Part shown: in pieces, positions 34,001-45,082 of the stretch | Layout of the letters: the number at the start of each line of letters is the position of its first letter | Numbering within the stretch: the stretch's first letter is position 1 | NCBI GenBank assembly: GCA_025618425.1 | Contig: CM046851.1 | Coordinates: 30,237,254-30,301,253 of the forward strand | Source of the DNA: Heliocidaris tuberculata | Lineage: Eukaryota; Echinodermata; Echinoidea; Camarodonta; Echinometridae | Length of the DNA: 64,000 nucleotides | Direction: 5' to 3' | The notes under the pieces: generated by a model | Database searches by the model: none | What the model was told of the DNA's origin: nothing | The model's input: the letters and a program-made list of their open reading frames with translations, nothing else | Position numbers and translations under genes: made by a program

Positions 34001-34210
34001 ATGTGTCAGGGATACCTAGGTGAGTACGATGAGGATGAGCTGTATGGATTCTATCTAGAAGGAAAGCTAGATAAGAAGCTATGTTTTGGATCAAACGGAG
34101 TCTGCAAGAAGAATAAGAAGGAGGAGGATGGAGGAAAGAAGAAGGGTAAAGGTAAAGGCAAGAAAGCCAAATCACAGAAGAAGAAGAAGAAGTCCAAGAC
34201 AGAGTTATAG
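29284..34210 (+). CDS. MZB1: MZB1/pERp1-like ER protein, complete, four exons
   Basis: Orthologue-type match to vertebrate MZB1 (pERp1), an ER-lumen protein that assists oxidative folding of secretory clients. Exons: 29284-29628, 31604-31716, 33364-33468, 33991-34210; all GT/AG, summing to 783 nt = 260 aa plus stop. Residues 1-25 are a signal peptide. Residues about 47-71 are an almost pure Glu/Asp tract absent from the vertebrate protein as I know it. The conserved core starts at DDEDYHSPHLP and has six cysteines: C106 and C109 (CDAC), C147, C193, C219 and C226, the CxxC-plus-saposin-like pattern of the MZB1/canopy group. GVKEINGKKRLSGPG and CQGYLGEYDEDELY are the clearest family matches. 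The C-terminus is Lys-rich and ends KTEL, which fits an ER-retrieval signal. Canopy proteins are the main alternative, but the core wording is closer to MZB1. Confidence 0.93.
29650..29932 (+). repeat. Polypyrimidine (CTT/CTC)n tract in MZB1 intron 1
   Basis: About 280 bp of CTT and CTC triplets begin some 40 bp after the exon 1 donor site. The strand is almost all pyrimidine. Its complement is GAA/GAG, the same composition as the acidic tract at 29449-29500 in the exon just upstream. Confidence 0.95.
29973..31282. mobile_element. hAT-like non-autonomous element with 8-bp target duplication
   Basis: Direct repeats TGTACTAG at 29965-29972 and 31283-31290 flank an element that starts CAGGCCCGTCGGA and ends TCCGACAGGCCTG, 12 of 13 bases inverted-complementary. 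Eight-bp duplications and CAG..CTG ends are typical of hAT elements. The interior (1310 bp) has no transposase: it contains direct repeats of a CCCGAATATGAAGTGGTGGT block (near 30388 and 30613) and a CT-rich tract (31015-31225). It sits in MZB1 intron 1. Confidence 0.88.
31890..32915 (+). repeat. 1-kb GAT/GGT minisatellite in MZB1 intron 2
   Basis: About 1 kb made only of GATGATGGTGATGGTGGTGAT-type triplets with varying numbers of GAT. Because almost every base obeys a triplet rule, very long open frames (Asp/Gly or Met/Val repeats) appear in two frames. They lie in the intron between exons 2 and 3 and are not taken as genes. Confidence 0.95.
33005..33337. mobile_element. Small inverted-repeat element, part-duplicated in tandem, MZB1 intron 2
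   Basis: GGGGCCCATTGCACAAAACT at 33005 faces AAGTTTTGTGCAACCGTGCGGCCCC ending near 33135. Its right part and the flank GTACTTATAATTCTTTCAAC..CATCTTAACAAAT are repeated about 151-155 bp downstream (33184-33336), ending only about 27 bp before exon 3. Confidence 0.8.
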
Positions 34211-35103
34211 TGCCTTGTCACCTACAAGAATTTGGGCTCGTTTCCACTTGAGATGGTAAACTACCTTCCCCTGGTGCAAATAGAATAGAATGGATAGTGT
34301 GCAAAGCAGAACCAACATATTTTTATCAAGTTGTTTATTAGTAATATCATCTCTTTCTATGTAAACTGCACAATTGATTTACCAGTGAAAGGGTTTTTAA
34401 TTGACTGCAAGAGCATTGTCAGGCTGCATATTTAACAGATAGTTGTGACATGTGAGTGCTACTGTGCACTGTCCATATGCAGTCATAGGTTATCATGGTT
34501 CCCTCCCATACAATCTCTATGGGAGGGAACTATTTGGAGCTCCATGAAACTGACCAATCAGAAGCGACCTCTGCAGTCTCGACTCTGTAAATCAGCGAGC
34601 TCTGTTGTCAGGTAGTTTACCCTCTCAACACAGGAAAGAGCATTTTGTATTTTTGTTCTGTGTGGTTTTTCATTCTGTCTTTGTGGCAGTTGGTTGCTGT
34701 CAGTATTTCTTTGTTTGAGGAGATAGTGTGGAAGGTGTTTTATTGTCATTGCAAGGAAAAATCATTACTACATGTAAAAGAATGGAAGAAAGCAATATTC
34801 AAGTTTGAATTCATGGTTATTGCTTAGATATCTGTACTGTGTCCTTGAGGCTATGTTATAAATATTCATTTATACACTATTACATATACCGGTAGACTGA
34901 AGATTGCTCATTTGTTTGTCTCTAGCCCCAGGTATTATGAAATATGTGTGTAAGTATTCATTTCGATACAGAGTCTACAGATTGCCAAGAATATGGATTT
35001 GAAGGCTTTCAATATTTACCTTTACGTTTAGAAGTTTTCAGTAGTTAGGTTTGACGTAGTCATCATCATTTCTGTATTTTATCACATATAAGAGGAATAG
35101 CTG
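34211..35103 (+). other. MZB1: Probable MZB1 3' UTR
   Basis: No other gene or repeat intervenes after the stop codon at 34208-34210, so this is likely transcribed 3' UTR. Candidate poly(A) signals AATAAA further on are at 35850-35855 and 36287-36292. Which is used, if either, cannot be told from sequence. Confidence 0.4.
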
Positions 35104-35382
35104 GAGATAATAGTGGGTTCTTGTATAGCGCACATGTTTGTCAGACTTGACACTCCTGGAGCTCCACAATCATTACCCCCAGCTTTAGCATGGCTGCTCT
35201 CACAGCGCTCTAGCATTTCAAGGAATTAATTCTTGCCAGGTACCCATTTACCTAACCTGGGTGGAGTGTGGCAAATGTAGATTAATGTCTTGCCAAAAGA
35301 CATTAGTGGTGCGCCAGGGATTCAAACCCTGTACCTTGTGGTTCACAGTCCGGGGACTTATCCACTAGACCACAACGCCTCT
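35104..35382 (-). repeat. tRNA-derived SINE, well-preserved promoter
   Basis: On the minus strand the element opens GAGGCGTTGTGGTCTAGTGG. Box A is TGGTCTAGTGG (35372-35362) and box B is GGTTTGAATCC (35329-35319 region). The body carries CTAATGTCTTTTGGCAAGAC, TCTACATTTGCCAC and AAATGGGTACCTGG. The tail reads GTGCGCTATACAAGAACCC. It looks like a polymerase III-transcribed tRNA-derived SINE in the likely MZB1 3' flank. Confidence 0.85.
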
Positions 35383-35961
35383 ACTTTTTAAAAATTTCAA
35401 ATGCAAATTATACTACAATGTACAGTACTGGTACTTTTCTGAATGCTTTTAAGGTGAAGTATGTATTGTGTGACTTCATAGAAGAAAGTTGAGTGCATGT
35501 TTAAGTTTTAGAACATGCCAAATTGAGCAAAGTTGAACTTCATTTATTTTCATTGAATGCAAAAATTCAAAGTCAGCTTAATCTCTTGAAAAGTAAAGAA
35601 TTTTTGTAGTAACCTTAAGTACTGATATGTACATGCCAAACCATTTTTTCTCTTAATGAGGTGTATATTTTCATCTGCATGTGTATCTGTATATAAATAT
35701 CTGTTGGTAGGCAATTACTCGGTAATAATTAGTGTTTTCTATCATTCCTTTACTTTGCCAATTTGAGAAAGAAAATAATAATTTGAAAGTTTTTCACCTG
35801 AACATTCCAACCCAGAAGCAGTAGACTGTGAAATGTTTTGATGTTTAGCAATAAATAAATGCATGTGTGACAAATCTTATAGGTATCAGATGCACAGAGA
35901 GGTGAATGATTAACCTGTTGACTACTGAATTCTCTCATTCCTATTGGCTTAATACAGGGAC

Positions 35962-36112
35962 CACCTGGGGAGCATTTCATGAAGGGTTTTGTCAGTGATT
36001 TTTACCGACAACTGTTATAAGCTACTGAAATCCTTGCATCTGATTGGCTGAGAGCAAATTTGTCGGTAAAAATCACTGACAAAATGCTTGATGAAACGCT
36101 CCCCAGGTTCCC
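35962..36112. mobile_element. 150-bp MITE (ACCTGGGGAGC ends)
   Basis: ACCTGGGGAGCATTTCAT at 35962 faces ATGAAACGCTCCCCAGGT ending near 36112, and TTTTGTCAGTGATTTTTACC faces its complement inside. The middle contains CTGATTGGCTGA, a sequence also seen in the element at 33005, which suggests a shared family. Confidence 0.8.
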
Positions 36113-37051
36113 GTAGGCAATGGATTACCTTGGTTCTGGTAAAGGAATTTGTGTTTTAAGAAAAAAAAAAGTTAAAAGTACCAATCACCAAAAATATTTT
36201 CTTCTGCATGTTAGGGGTTCCATGGCACTAATCAAACTATGAGTTTAAATGTTAATTCTATGAGATTGCCAATTTAAAACCCCCTGAATAAACATTAAAT
36301 GTACAGAGACTTGTGAACAGACTGCTCAACACACCCATTTACACTCACACACAAAAGGGGCCTGCGAAACCCAAGTGGAAGTTTGGTTCCGCACGAGGGT
36401 TTTTTATATGTTTCTTATTTTCTTCATACTCCTTAACCGTTAACCCATAGAAGGTCAGATCAGGTATTTTGAGGTTAGTTTTATACATTCTAGCAGTACT
36501 CAAATGAATTTTTTTTAGGTGATTGGTACACTTCAATCACTCTGAACATAAACAAGATTACAATACATGTACCATGCAGAACACAGCAAACAATGAAAAT
36601 ACTAAAACAGGCAAGGTATCCTGTCTCTCTTACAAGTCCTAACCCCAATTTCAAAATTGTTCTTCTTCAGATTTAATTTTTTTAAGTTTCGCTTAACATA
36701 TATTGATTTTTAGATTTTTATATTCAGTGTGAAAATTTTATTTTGATATTACCAGAACTCTAGATTACCTGTAGACAGGTGCTTATTGTTATAATCATGT
36801 TACCCACCTTGATTTGAACAAGATTTTGAAGATGAGAATTACTACTATTGTCAGATTATTTGTCTGCTTACTAAAACAATTTTGATGATCTAAAAATAAT
36901 TTGTATACATAGATCTTTATATGAAGTTGCCATTTGTATGACTTTTTAATTCACCATCTAGGCATCTTAACAAACTTTGTGGCATATTTTCCAGCAGAAA
37001 GGAAGGTCTTAATCAACAAACACTTGCCCCATATCCAGGATTTAAAGAAAA

Positions 37052-37325
37052 GGTTGAGTTCTGGGAAAGGTAAAGAATAATTTGTGAGCTTCCTCATTCC
37101 TGTCAGTTTGGAAGAACATCATGATAGTAGAAATGTTCCCTGAAAGGGTTGCTCTTCAAATGCCCTCATATTCGAAATATGACAAGAAATAGCTGAAGTG
37201 TTGGGGCCGAACATTCATACCACAGGCCCACCAATTCTTACATGTATGCAGACATGATCAACCTTTCCCGATTGCTTTGAGACAGTTTCTTTCCCAAAGT
37301 AATCGCATGACCAGAACTCAACTTT
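37052..37325. repeat. Dispersed inverted-repeat family, copy 1
   Basis: GGTTGAGTTCTGGGAAAGGT at 37052 faces ACCAGAACTCAACTT ending near 37325, with inner TTGATCAACCTTTCCCGATTG. A diverged second copy lies at 59452-59702 in a LARP7 intron, with the same order of blocks (AATAATTTGT, ATGTCCCCTGAAA, CTTTGAGACAGTTTCTTTC). Confidence 0.7.
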
Positions 37326-37734
37326 AGCTTGTTGAGGTATTATACAATTAGCACAAGTGTCTTGATTGTATATTATGTGTTCCAATGTTGAAAAGCTGTG
37401 GGAATAATGTATCACATAAGAGTTTTAGTACAGCTTAATTGATGATTTTTTTCATTTTTAAAAAGAAATGTAGACCTGCATTGGTACTCTCTCATGTTTA
37501 GCATACATGTGTAGAAAGGTATGTAGTCAATCCATCATATTTCATATTTCATGGTCCTACTTGCTATTCAACATATCATGGAAGTTTTTCATTATCATAA
37601 AGTCAGTGAATTAAGACTTTACTTCTCGACACAAAAGGACAAATGATCTCATATGATTTAACATAGATTGAATGCTAGCTCTTCTTGCTCTCAACTGATT
37701 GGGTTGAATAAACAGGAGGGGGGGGGGGGGGTAC

Positions 37735-38168
37735 TCAAAGGTGCATAATTCCTAAGGTTCGTAATTCTGAAACACAAATTTGCTGTAGCAGGGAGTTCAT
37801 AATTCCGAAAATGAAATAGGGTTCATAATTCCGAACATTTGATGCATTACTCCGAAGGTTCATTATTCCGAAGGTTTGTAATTCCAAAAATAAAATAGGG
37901 TTAGTAATTCCCAAAATGAAAAAGGGTTCACAAGTCCGAAGGTGCTTAATTCTGAAAATGCAATAGAGTCCTACATAACTTTCGGAATTATGAACCGTCG
38001 GAGTAACAAATGCAATAGGGTCCTACATAACTTTTGGAATTACGAACCTTCGGAAATATGAACCTTTTTTTCATTTTTGGAATTATGAACCCTATTTCAT
38101 TTTTTGAATTACAAACTGGCGGAGTAACAAACCTTCGGACAAACAAACCTTCAGAATCATCACCCTTC
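37735..38168. repeat. Fold-back array of short GGTTCATAATTCCGAA motifs
   Basis: From 37735 to about 37965 are degenerate direct copies of GGTTCATAATTCCGAA and AAAATGAAATAGGG. From about 37978 to 38168 are the same motifs reversed (TTCGGAATTATGAACC, CCCTATTTCATTTT). The two halves can pair into a long hairpin. Confidence 0.75.
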
Positions 38169-38169
38169 G

Positions 38170-40247
38170 GAAAAACTGATTTTCTTTTGAATGACTTTTG
38201 TGTAAAATAAGTAGACCATGAAGTATATAGAAGTACATAAACATCATAACAGCCTAAGAAATGAATCATGAATTGGTGAATATGTTAGTTGGTTAGACCG
38301 ATTTTTGCATCAATATTTTTCAATAAACAAGACGCGAAATGCTAATAAGTGTTTTATTATAGCCATATGGAAGTAATGTTTGTTTGTTGTTGCCTTTTTG
38401 GGCAAAACACGATATTGCACGAGAAGCATAAATTTTTAGGTTTACTGCACAGTAGAGTCTCAGCGATTGGTTGAAATTCTAGGATTTATGCACTTATCTT
38501 AATAGGTTTTGAGCAAAATTTTGCAAAGAAGTTCCAATCTAGTCATCAATTTTGTGCAATATTATTGGATAAAATGCATGTCAGGTTTTGAACAATGATT
38601 TGTAATGTTGATTTTATACAACAACTTGCACTGGATGGATGCAAGTTTAAAATATGCACAGGATTATTAATTGCAAACATTTTATCATAAAGAATTATTT
38701 TTGTGTGAAGTTATTAAAGAGGAGAAGTAAGGAGGTATTAGTTCCAAAAGATATACAACAAGAAATAATTAAATTACAAGACAAGGGTGAATGTTTTTTT
38801 CACGGAATCATGTATCCTGAATTATAGAAGATTGGTGTACACTTGAACTTTATTGTGCTTTCTGACTTTCTTATATATTAAAAAACAGTTTTAAAAAATA
38901 CAGTTATTCCTGATACAAGGATTTAATTATAATGTTAAAAGGGACCATTAAGTATCATGATTATTGACTATTGCTATTTGGTTTTGTATATACTAACAGA
39001 AAATACATGGATTGTTAACTCTTTCAGTGCCTATGTCACATAGAATTTGTCATTTTCATTCACCAATTGCTCAACAACAGGAAAGGTGTACGGTGGTCAA
39101 TGTATATCAAAATTATGAGCATAAATCAAGCATTCTAAACTTATGATAATAATTATATCCTATCATAGAAATTTTCAGAGAAAATTGCAGATTGAAAAAA
39201 AAAAAAAAAAACTTATTTCAACATTAAACAATAGTAAACAAATGGAAAAAAAAGGACAAAAAAGAAACTCAGTTGTAATTTTCAATATTTCTCATGCATA
39301 AAGTTGGTTAAAATAATAATTTGGTATCATAAGAAATGGTAATAAATTTTCCTACAAGTTTTGTACACAATATTTTGTAAAATAATAGATCCTTAATGAA
39401 GTGCAGACATTTGAAAAGTAAGCATTGATCACATTGTAAAATTTTAAAGAGAGCTAAACCCCTTGGCACAGTAAGAGTTAAATTTGTACTTGGAAAATGT
39501 GAACAAGTCCAAGAACATATCTTTTTTCAACTTGGTTTCCTAATGTAAATTTGGTTTACTTAAGTAATTAACTTTTTCAAACTTGGCCTATAAAATTATA
39601 AAAGTTAAAATAACTTAAGATATCTTCTTGTTGTAATTTTATGTTTATGGTACTTAATGGTGATTTTTTTATTTTATTTTTTTTGTTGCTTTTGTTGCAT
39701 TTTATTGTGAAAATCAATTTATTTCAATAATGAAGATTTTTTTAAAATATTTGAATAATGAAAGGTTTAATGAAATTCATTTATTATCTTTAAAAATTCA
39801 GATATATCATTTCGATTTACATTTCTGTTTGCCTTTACGATTATATATGTTGTTGATATACAACACATTTTAAGCTAGTAAATATTTTGCTTTGTGATAT
39901 TTTGTCTTTACCATCGTTTTCTAAGGAAAGTATTTTGATTTTCCTTCTGAAATATATTTATTTGTGATCAAATAGTGACAAATCTATCATTGCAAATGCA
40001 GGATTTCTTTCAGGATATATACATGTGATACTTTTATTGATTTTTATATGATATGGAAACCATGGTCTTTTACTAAATGTTCACTCTTTCCTAATGTGAA
40101 AATTTTGGAAAAAATTAAAAATCATGAAAGAAAATTGTCCTTTCCATATTTGCTTTATTGTAGAAAGTGAATTGTTGTCCGGGGGGGGGGGGGGGTGGAA
40201 CCATTGATTTATAAGTGCTATTACTTTCCTCTGCTTACAGTGTACTC
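38170..40247. other. AT-rich gene-free DNA
   Basis: No open frame, RNA gene or repeat end that I can support, apart from A- and T-runs and a poly-G run at about 40181-40195. Confidence 0.45.
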
Positions 40248-40834
40248 TTAAAGGAAACCAAAACCCAAGGAGGGAATCAATGTTATTGGAAAGTGAAAAT
40301 TCAGAGAAGCACTTTACAAAAAGTTTCATTAAAATTGGTTAAAAAATGAGAGAGTTATGGAAGTTTGAAAAGTCTCGTTTTACTTTCTATGAGGATCCTC
40401 AAATTGGCAAAATTGCTTCAAAATGGCTGATTTTGTGAACAACTCTCCATTTGTTTTGTACACAGATTTTCAGATTTTCCCCATTATCTCTCAGGGTGCT
40501 CCTTGTCTCCTCCTGAACTCGACATATGTGGTGTGAAATACATTTTCCCATTATATATGTTGAGCTCAGAAGGAGATTAACTGCACCTTGAAAGATAATG
40601 GGGAAAATCTGAAAATCTGTGTACAAAACAAATGGAGAGTTGTTCACAAAATCAGCCATTTTGAAGCAATTTTGCCAATTTGAGGATCCCCATAGAAAGT
40701 AAAACGAGACTTTTCAAACTTCCATAACTCTCTCATTTTTTAACCAATTTTAATGAAACTTTTTGTAAAGTGCTTCTCTGAATTCTCACTTTCCAATAAC
40801 ATTGATTCTCTCCTCGGGTTTTGGTTTCCTTTAA
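40248..40834. mobile_element. Near-palindromic MITE with TTAA target duplication
   Basis: TTAA (40248-40251) is followed by AGGAAACCAAAACCC, and GGGTTTTGGTTTCCT is followed by TTAA (40831-40834). The arms are about 230 bp each and almost fully complementary (CTTTACAAAAAGTTTCATTA facing TAATGAAACTTTTTGTAAAG). It is 587 bp long with no coding capacity. Third TTAA-flanked MITE in the window. Confidence 0.9.
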
Positions 40835-41161
40835 GGTTATCTCTCTCTATCTCTCTAGTATATATGTATATGTATATTCAAGCATGAAGCTTTGTAGCTT
40901 CATGATTCAAGAGAATATATTCTCTTGTTGTTCTCTATTCATTCCTCTGCTCTCGATCCTTTCTTATGTCCTGTCTTTCTAGTCTCTACTCTCTCACACC
41001 CTCTTATTTCTCTCGTCTGTCTTTATTCTTCCCTCCTCTTTTTCTCCCTCTATATATTTCCTAAATTTCTCTCTTCTCTCTATCTCTCTCAGGCCCTCTC
41101 CACCTAGCTAGCTCTTTTTTTTTTCCTGCTTTCTTTTTGATCACATTTTCTCAGTATCTAG

Positions 41162-41472
41162 CAGTGGCGGATCTACGGGGGGGGGGGGTTTAGGGGGTTT
41201 AAACCCCCCCCCTTGGGCTGCCAAGTAAACATTTAATATGCATAGGAAAACAAAAAAGAGAAAAAATAGAGCATGCAAGTATGCTTAAAATCGCAAGCTG
41301 GCAACCCTAAAAATGAAAAATCTCCCTACTGTGGGAGGGAGGTATCCCCCTCCCACACCCTCCCCCCTCGCTCGCTTCGCTCGCTCGCTCGGGCTCGGTC
41401 GCTACGCTCCCTCGCAATACCCAGCTCAGCCCCTCAAACCCTCCCCTTGGAAAAAAGCTAGATCCGCCCCTG
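41162..41472. mobile_element. CAGTGGCGGATC..GATCCGCCCCTG element
   Basis: The ends CAGTGGCGGATCTA (41162) and TAGATCCGCCCCTG (41472) are inverted. TCTAG stands directly outside both ends (41157-41161, 41473-41477). CAG..CTG ends suggest a hAT-type element, but an 8-bp duplication is not evident. The poly-G and CGCTCGCTTCGCTCGCTCGC-rich interior is shared with other repeats in the window. Confidence 0.65.
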
Positions 41473-41878
41473 TCTAGCTAGAATCTAAATATCTACTTTA
41501 ATTTCTCTCTCATCTGTTTTTGACATATCTCAAAGAGTGCTGAGAAACACAAATTAAAAGCAACAATAACTTTTTTTTTTTTAAATGATGATAATTGTAA
41601 TGATGATGATAATTATAAAGGGGGGGGGGGTGGCCAATACGTCTATGGTGGTGCCCCATGGGGAAAACTTATGCAGGGAGAGGAAACACACTTTGTGCAC
41701 ACTTTTTTTGTTAGGTCTTTATTTACAGTCTCAATATGCCAAATTGTGCTTTGCTGGAGGGGGAGGGGCGTTATATCTCCCGTGCCCTTTGGATCCACCA
41801 CCTAAAAATTTTTGACGGGTTTTGGCAAATTAAATAGGCCGTACGCGTCCAGTGCTTACAGCCATAGCTTGCAGCCTA

Positions 41879-41924
41879 GCTAGCGGCGCGGTGCGGCTCG
41901 AACAGACGTGCACGCGCCGCTAGC
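41879..41924. repeat. GC-rich hairpin beside the giant fold-back
   Basis: GCTAGCGGCGCG (41879-41890) and CGCGCCGCTAGC (41913-41924) are perfect 12-bp complements around a 22-nt loop. It is a sharp GC island in AT-rich DNA, about 370 bp before the left array. Confidence 0.75.
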
Positions 41925-41948
41925 CGCTGGATCGATTGGGCTACTTTT

Positions 41949-41992
41949 AGCGACCAATAAGACTTCCGGTCCGCGACCAATAAGACTTCCGG
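41949..41992 (+). promoter_or_regulatory. Doubled CCAAT / ETS-like motif at left border
   Basis: GCGACCAATAAGACTTCCGG occurs twice in a row with TCC between. CCAAT plus ACTTCCGG (ETS-like) pairs are promoter-like. The inverse motif CTTATTGGTCGC occurs twice beyond the right array (about 52693-52722). Either both are terminal sequences of the element, or they are promoter modules of host genes. Undecided. Confidence 0.5.
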
Positions 41993-42280
41993 CGTCTGCT
42001 AGCGCGGAAAACAATAGGATATGGCGCTATGGTGTCTTCAAATGTTCCAACGCAAAATGAGAGTGTAAGATGGGTGATAAAAATAGTAAAAGTGATATAA
42101 AAATTAATACTCGACACTCTAATGTAAAAGTAATGTGTGTGATATTATAGCAGAATAATTTTTCTTTATTCTGATATAATTTCAGGGCTGATAAATTTCA
42201 ATTTCACTTTTTAAGTTGAGATTACTTTTTAATTGATACACCCCAAAATGTACTCAGATTGTTTTAAATTTAGGGCTTTT

Positions 42281-45075
42281 AAAACTATCGTATGACATTT
42301 TAACTAAATCATGACCTATATGAGATTAAAGCTGAATAGTTGCTCTTTACTCTCATATAGGCCACATGCCGAAACTTTTTGTCTGGATCTTACTGTTTTA
42401 AATTGAGATCAGGGCTCAAAACAGCATACCGGAGGTCTTATCCGCATACTACACACGGAAATGGACAAAATGCGTTTTTAACTTTCAAGGCTTTTAAAAC
42501 TATCGTATGACATTTTAACTAAATCATGACCTATATGAGATTAAAGCTGAATAGTTGCTCTTTACTCTCATATAGGTCACATGCCGAAACTTTTTGTCTG
42601 GATCTTACTGTTTTATATTGAAATCAGGGCTCAAAACAGCATACCGGAGGTCTTATCCGCATACTACACACGGAAATGGACAAAATGCGTTTTTAACTTT
42701 CAAGGCTTTTAAAACTATCGTATGACATTTTAACTAAATCATGACCTATATGAGATTAAAGCTGAATAGTTGCTCTTTACTCTCATATAGGTCACATGCC
42801 GAAACTTTTTGTCTGGATCTTACTGTTTTAAATTGAAATCAGGGCTCAAAACGGCATACCGGAGGTCTTATAAGACCTAGTACACACGGAAATGGACAAA
42901 ATGCGTTTTAACTATCAAGGCTTTTAAAACTATCGTATGACATTTTAACTAAATCATGACCTACATGAGGTTAAAGCTGAATAGTTGCTCTTCACTCTCA
43001 TGTGTGTCACATGCCGAAACTTTTTGTCTGCGTCTTACTGTTTTAAATTGAAATCAGGGCTCAAAACGGCATACCGGACGTCTTATCCGCACAATATAGC
43101 GGAAATGTACAGAATTCATTTTTAACTTTGAAGCCTTTTAAAACTATCGTATCACATTTTAACTAAATCATGACCTGTGTGAGGTTAAAGCTGAATAGTT
43201 GCTCTTTACTCTCATATAAATCACATGCCGAAACTTTTTGTCTGGATCTTACTGTTTTATATTGAAATCAGGGCTCAAAACGGCATACCGGACGTCTTAT
43301 CCGCACAATATAGCGGAAATGTACAGAATTCATTTTTAACTTTGAAGCCTTTTAAAACTATCGTATGACATTTTAACTAAATCATGACCTGTATGAGGTT
43401 AAAGCTGAATAGTTGCTCTTTACTCTCATATAAATCACATGCCGAAACTTTTTGTCTGGATCTTACTGTTTTAAATTTAGATCAGGGCTCAAAACAGCAT
43501 ACCGGAGGTCTTATCCGCACAATATAGCGGAAATGTACAGAATTCATTTTTAACTTTGAAGCCTTTTAAACCTATCGTATGACATTTTAACTAAATAATG
43601 ACCTATATGAGAGTAAAGCTGAATAGTTGCTCTTTACTCTCATACAGGTCACATGCCGAAACTTTTTGTCTGGGTCTTACTGTTTTAAATTGAAATCAGG
43701 GCTCAAAACGGCATACCGGAGGTCTTATCCGCATACTACACACGGAAATGGACAAAATGCGTTTTTAACTATCAAGGCTTTTAAAACTATCGTATGACAT
43801 TTTAACTAAATAATGACCTATATGAGAGTAAAGCTGAATAGTTGCTCTTTACTCTCATACAGGTCACATGCCGAAACTTTTTGTCTGGATCTTACTGTTT
43901 TATATTGAAATCAGGGCTCAAAACAGCATACCGGAGGTCTTATCCGCATACTACACACGGAAATGGACGAAATGCGTTTTTAACTTTCAAGCCTTTTAAA
44001 ACTATCGTATGACATTTTAACTAAATCATGACCTGTATGAGTTTAAAGCTGAATAGTTGCTCTTTACTCTCATATAGGTCGCATGCCGAAACTTTTTGTC
44101 TGGATCTTACTGTTTTAAATTGAAATCAGGGCTCAAAACGGCATACCGGACGCCTTATCCGCATACTACACACGGAAATGGACAAAATGCGATTTTAATA
44201 TTCAAGGCTTTTAAAACTGTCGTATGACATTTTAACTAAATCATGACCTATATGAGGTTAAAGCTGAATAGTTGCTCTTCACTCTCATGTATGTCACATG
44301 CCGAAACTTTTTGTCTGCGTCTTACTGTTTTAAATTGAAATCAGGGCTCAAAACGGCATACCGGACGTCTTATCCGCACAATATAGCGGAAATGTACAGA
44401 ATTCATTTTTAACTTTCAAGCCTTTTAAAACTATCGTATGACATTTTAACTAAATCATGACCTGTATGAGTTTAAAGCTGAATAGTTGCTCTTTACTCTC
44501 ATATAGGTCGCATGCCGAAACTTTTTGTCTGGATCTTACTGTTTTAAATTGAAATCAGGGCTCAAAACGGCATACCGGACGCCTTATCCGCATACTACAC
44601 ACGGAAATGGACAAAATGCGATTTTAATATTCAAGGCTTTTAAAACTGTCGTATGACATTTTAACTAAATCATGACCTATATGAGGTTAAAGCTGAATAG
44701 TTGCTCTTCACTCTCATGTATGTCACATGCCGAAACTTTTTGTCTGCGTCTTACTGTTTTAAATTGAAATCAGGGCTCAAAACGGCATACCGGACGTCTT
44801 ATCCGCACAATATAGCGGAAATGTACAGAATTCATTTTTAACTTTGAAGCCTTTTAAAACTATCGTATGACATTTTAACTAAATCATGACCTGTATGAGG
44901 TTAAAGCTGAATAGTTGCTCTTTACTCTCATATAGGTCGCATGCCGAAACTTTTTGTCTGGATCTTACTGTTTTAAATTGAAATCAGGGCTCAAAACGGC
45001 ATACCGGACGCCTTATCCGCGTACTACACACGGAAATGGACGAAATGCGTTTTTAACTATCAAGGCTTTTAAAAC
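42281..45075 (+). repeat. Left array, about 13 monomers of 214-215 bp
   Basis: The marker TTTTAAAACTATCGTATGAC recurs with AAAAC at 42281, 42496, 42711, 42926, 43140, 43354, 43568, 43783, 43998, 44213, 44427, 44642, 44856 and finally 45071, where it breaks into unique sequence. Steps are 214 or 215 bp. Variant bases repeat every second monomer near the centre (AAACTGTCG at 44213 and 44642, 429 bp apart), so the newest copies arose as dimers. Confidence 0.95.
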
Positions 45076-45082
45076 TAAAAGA

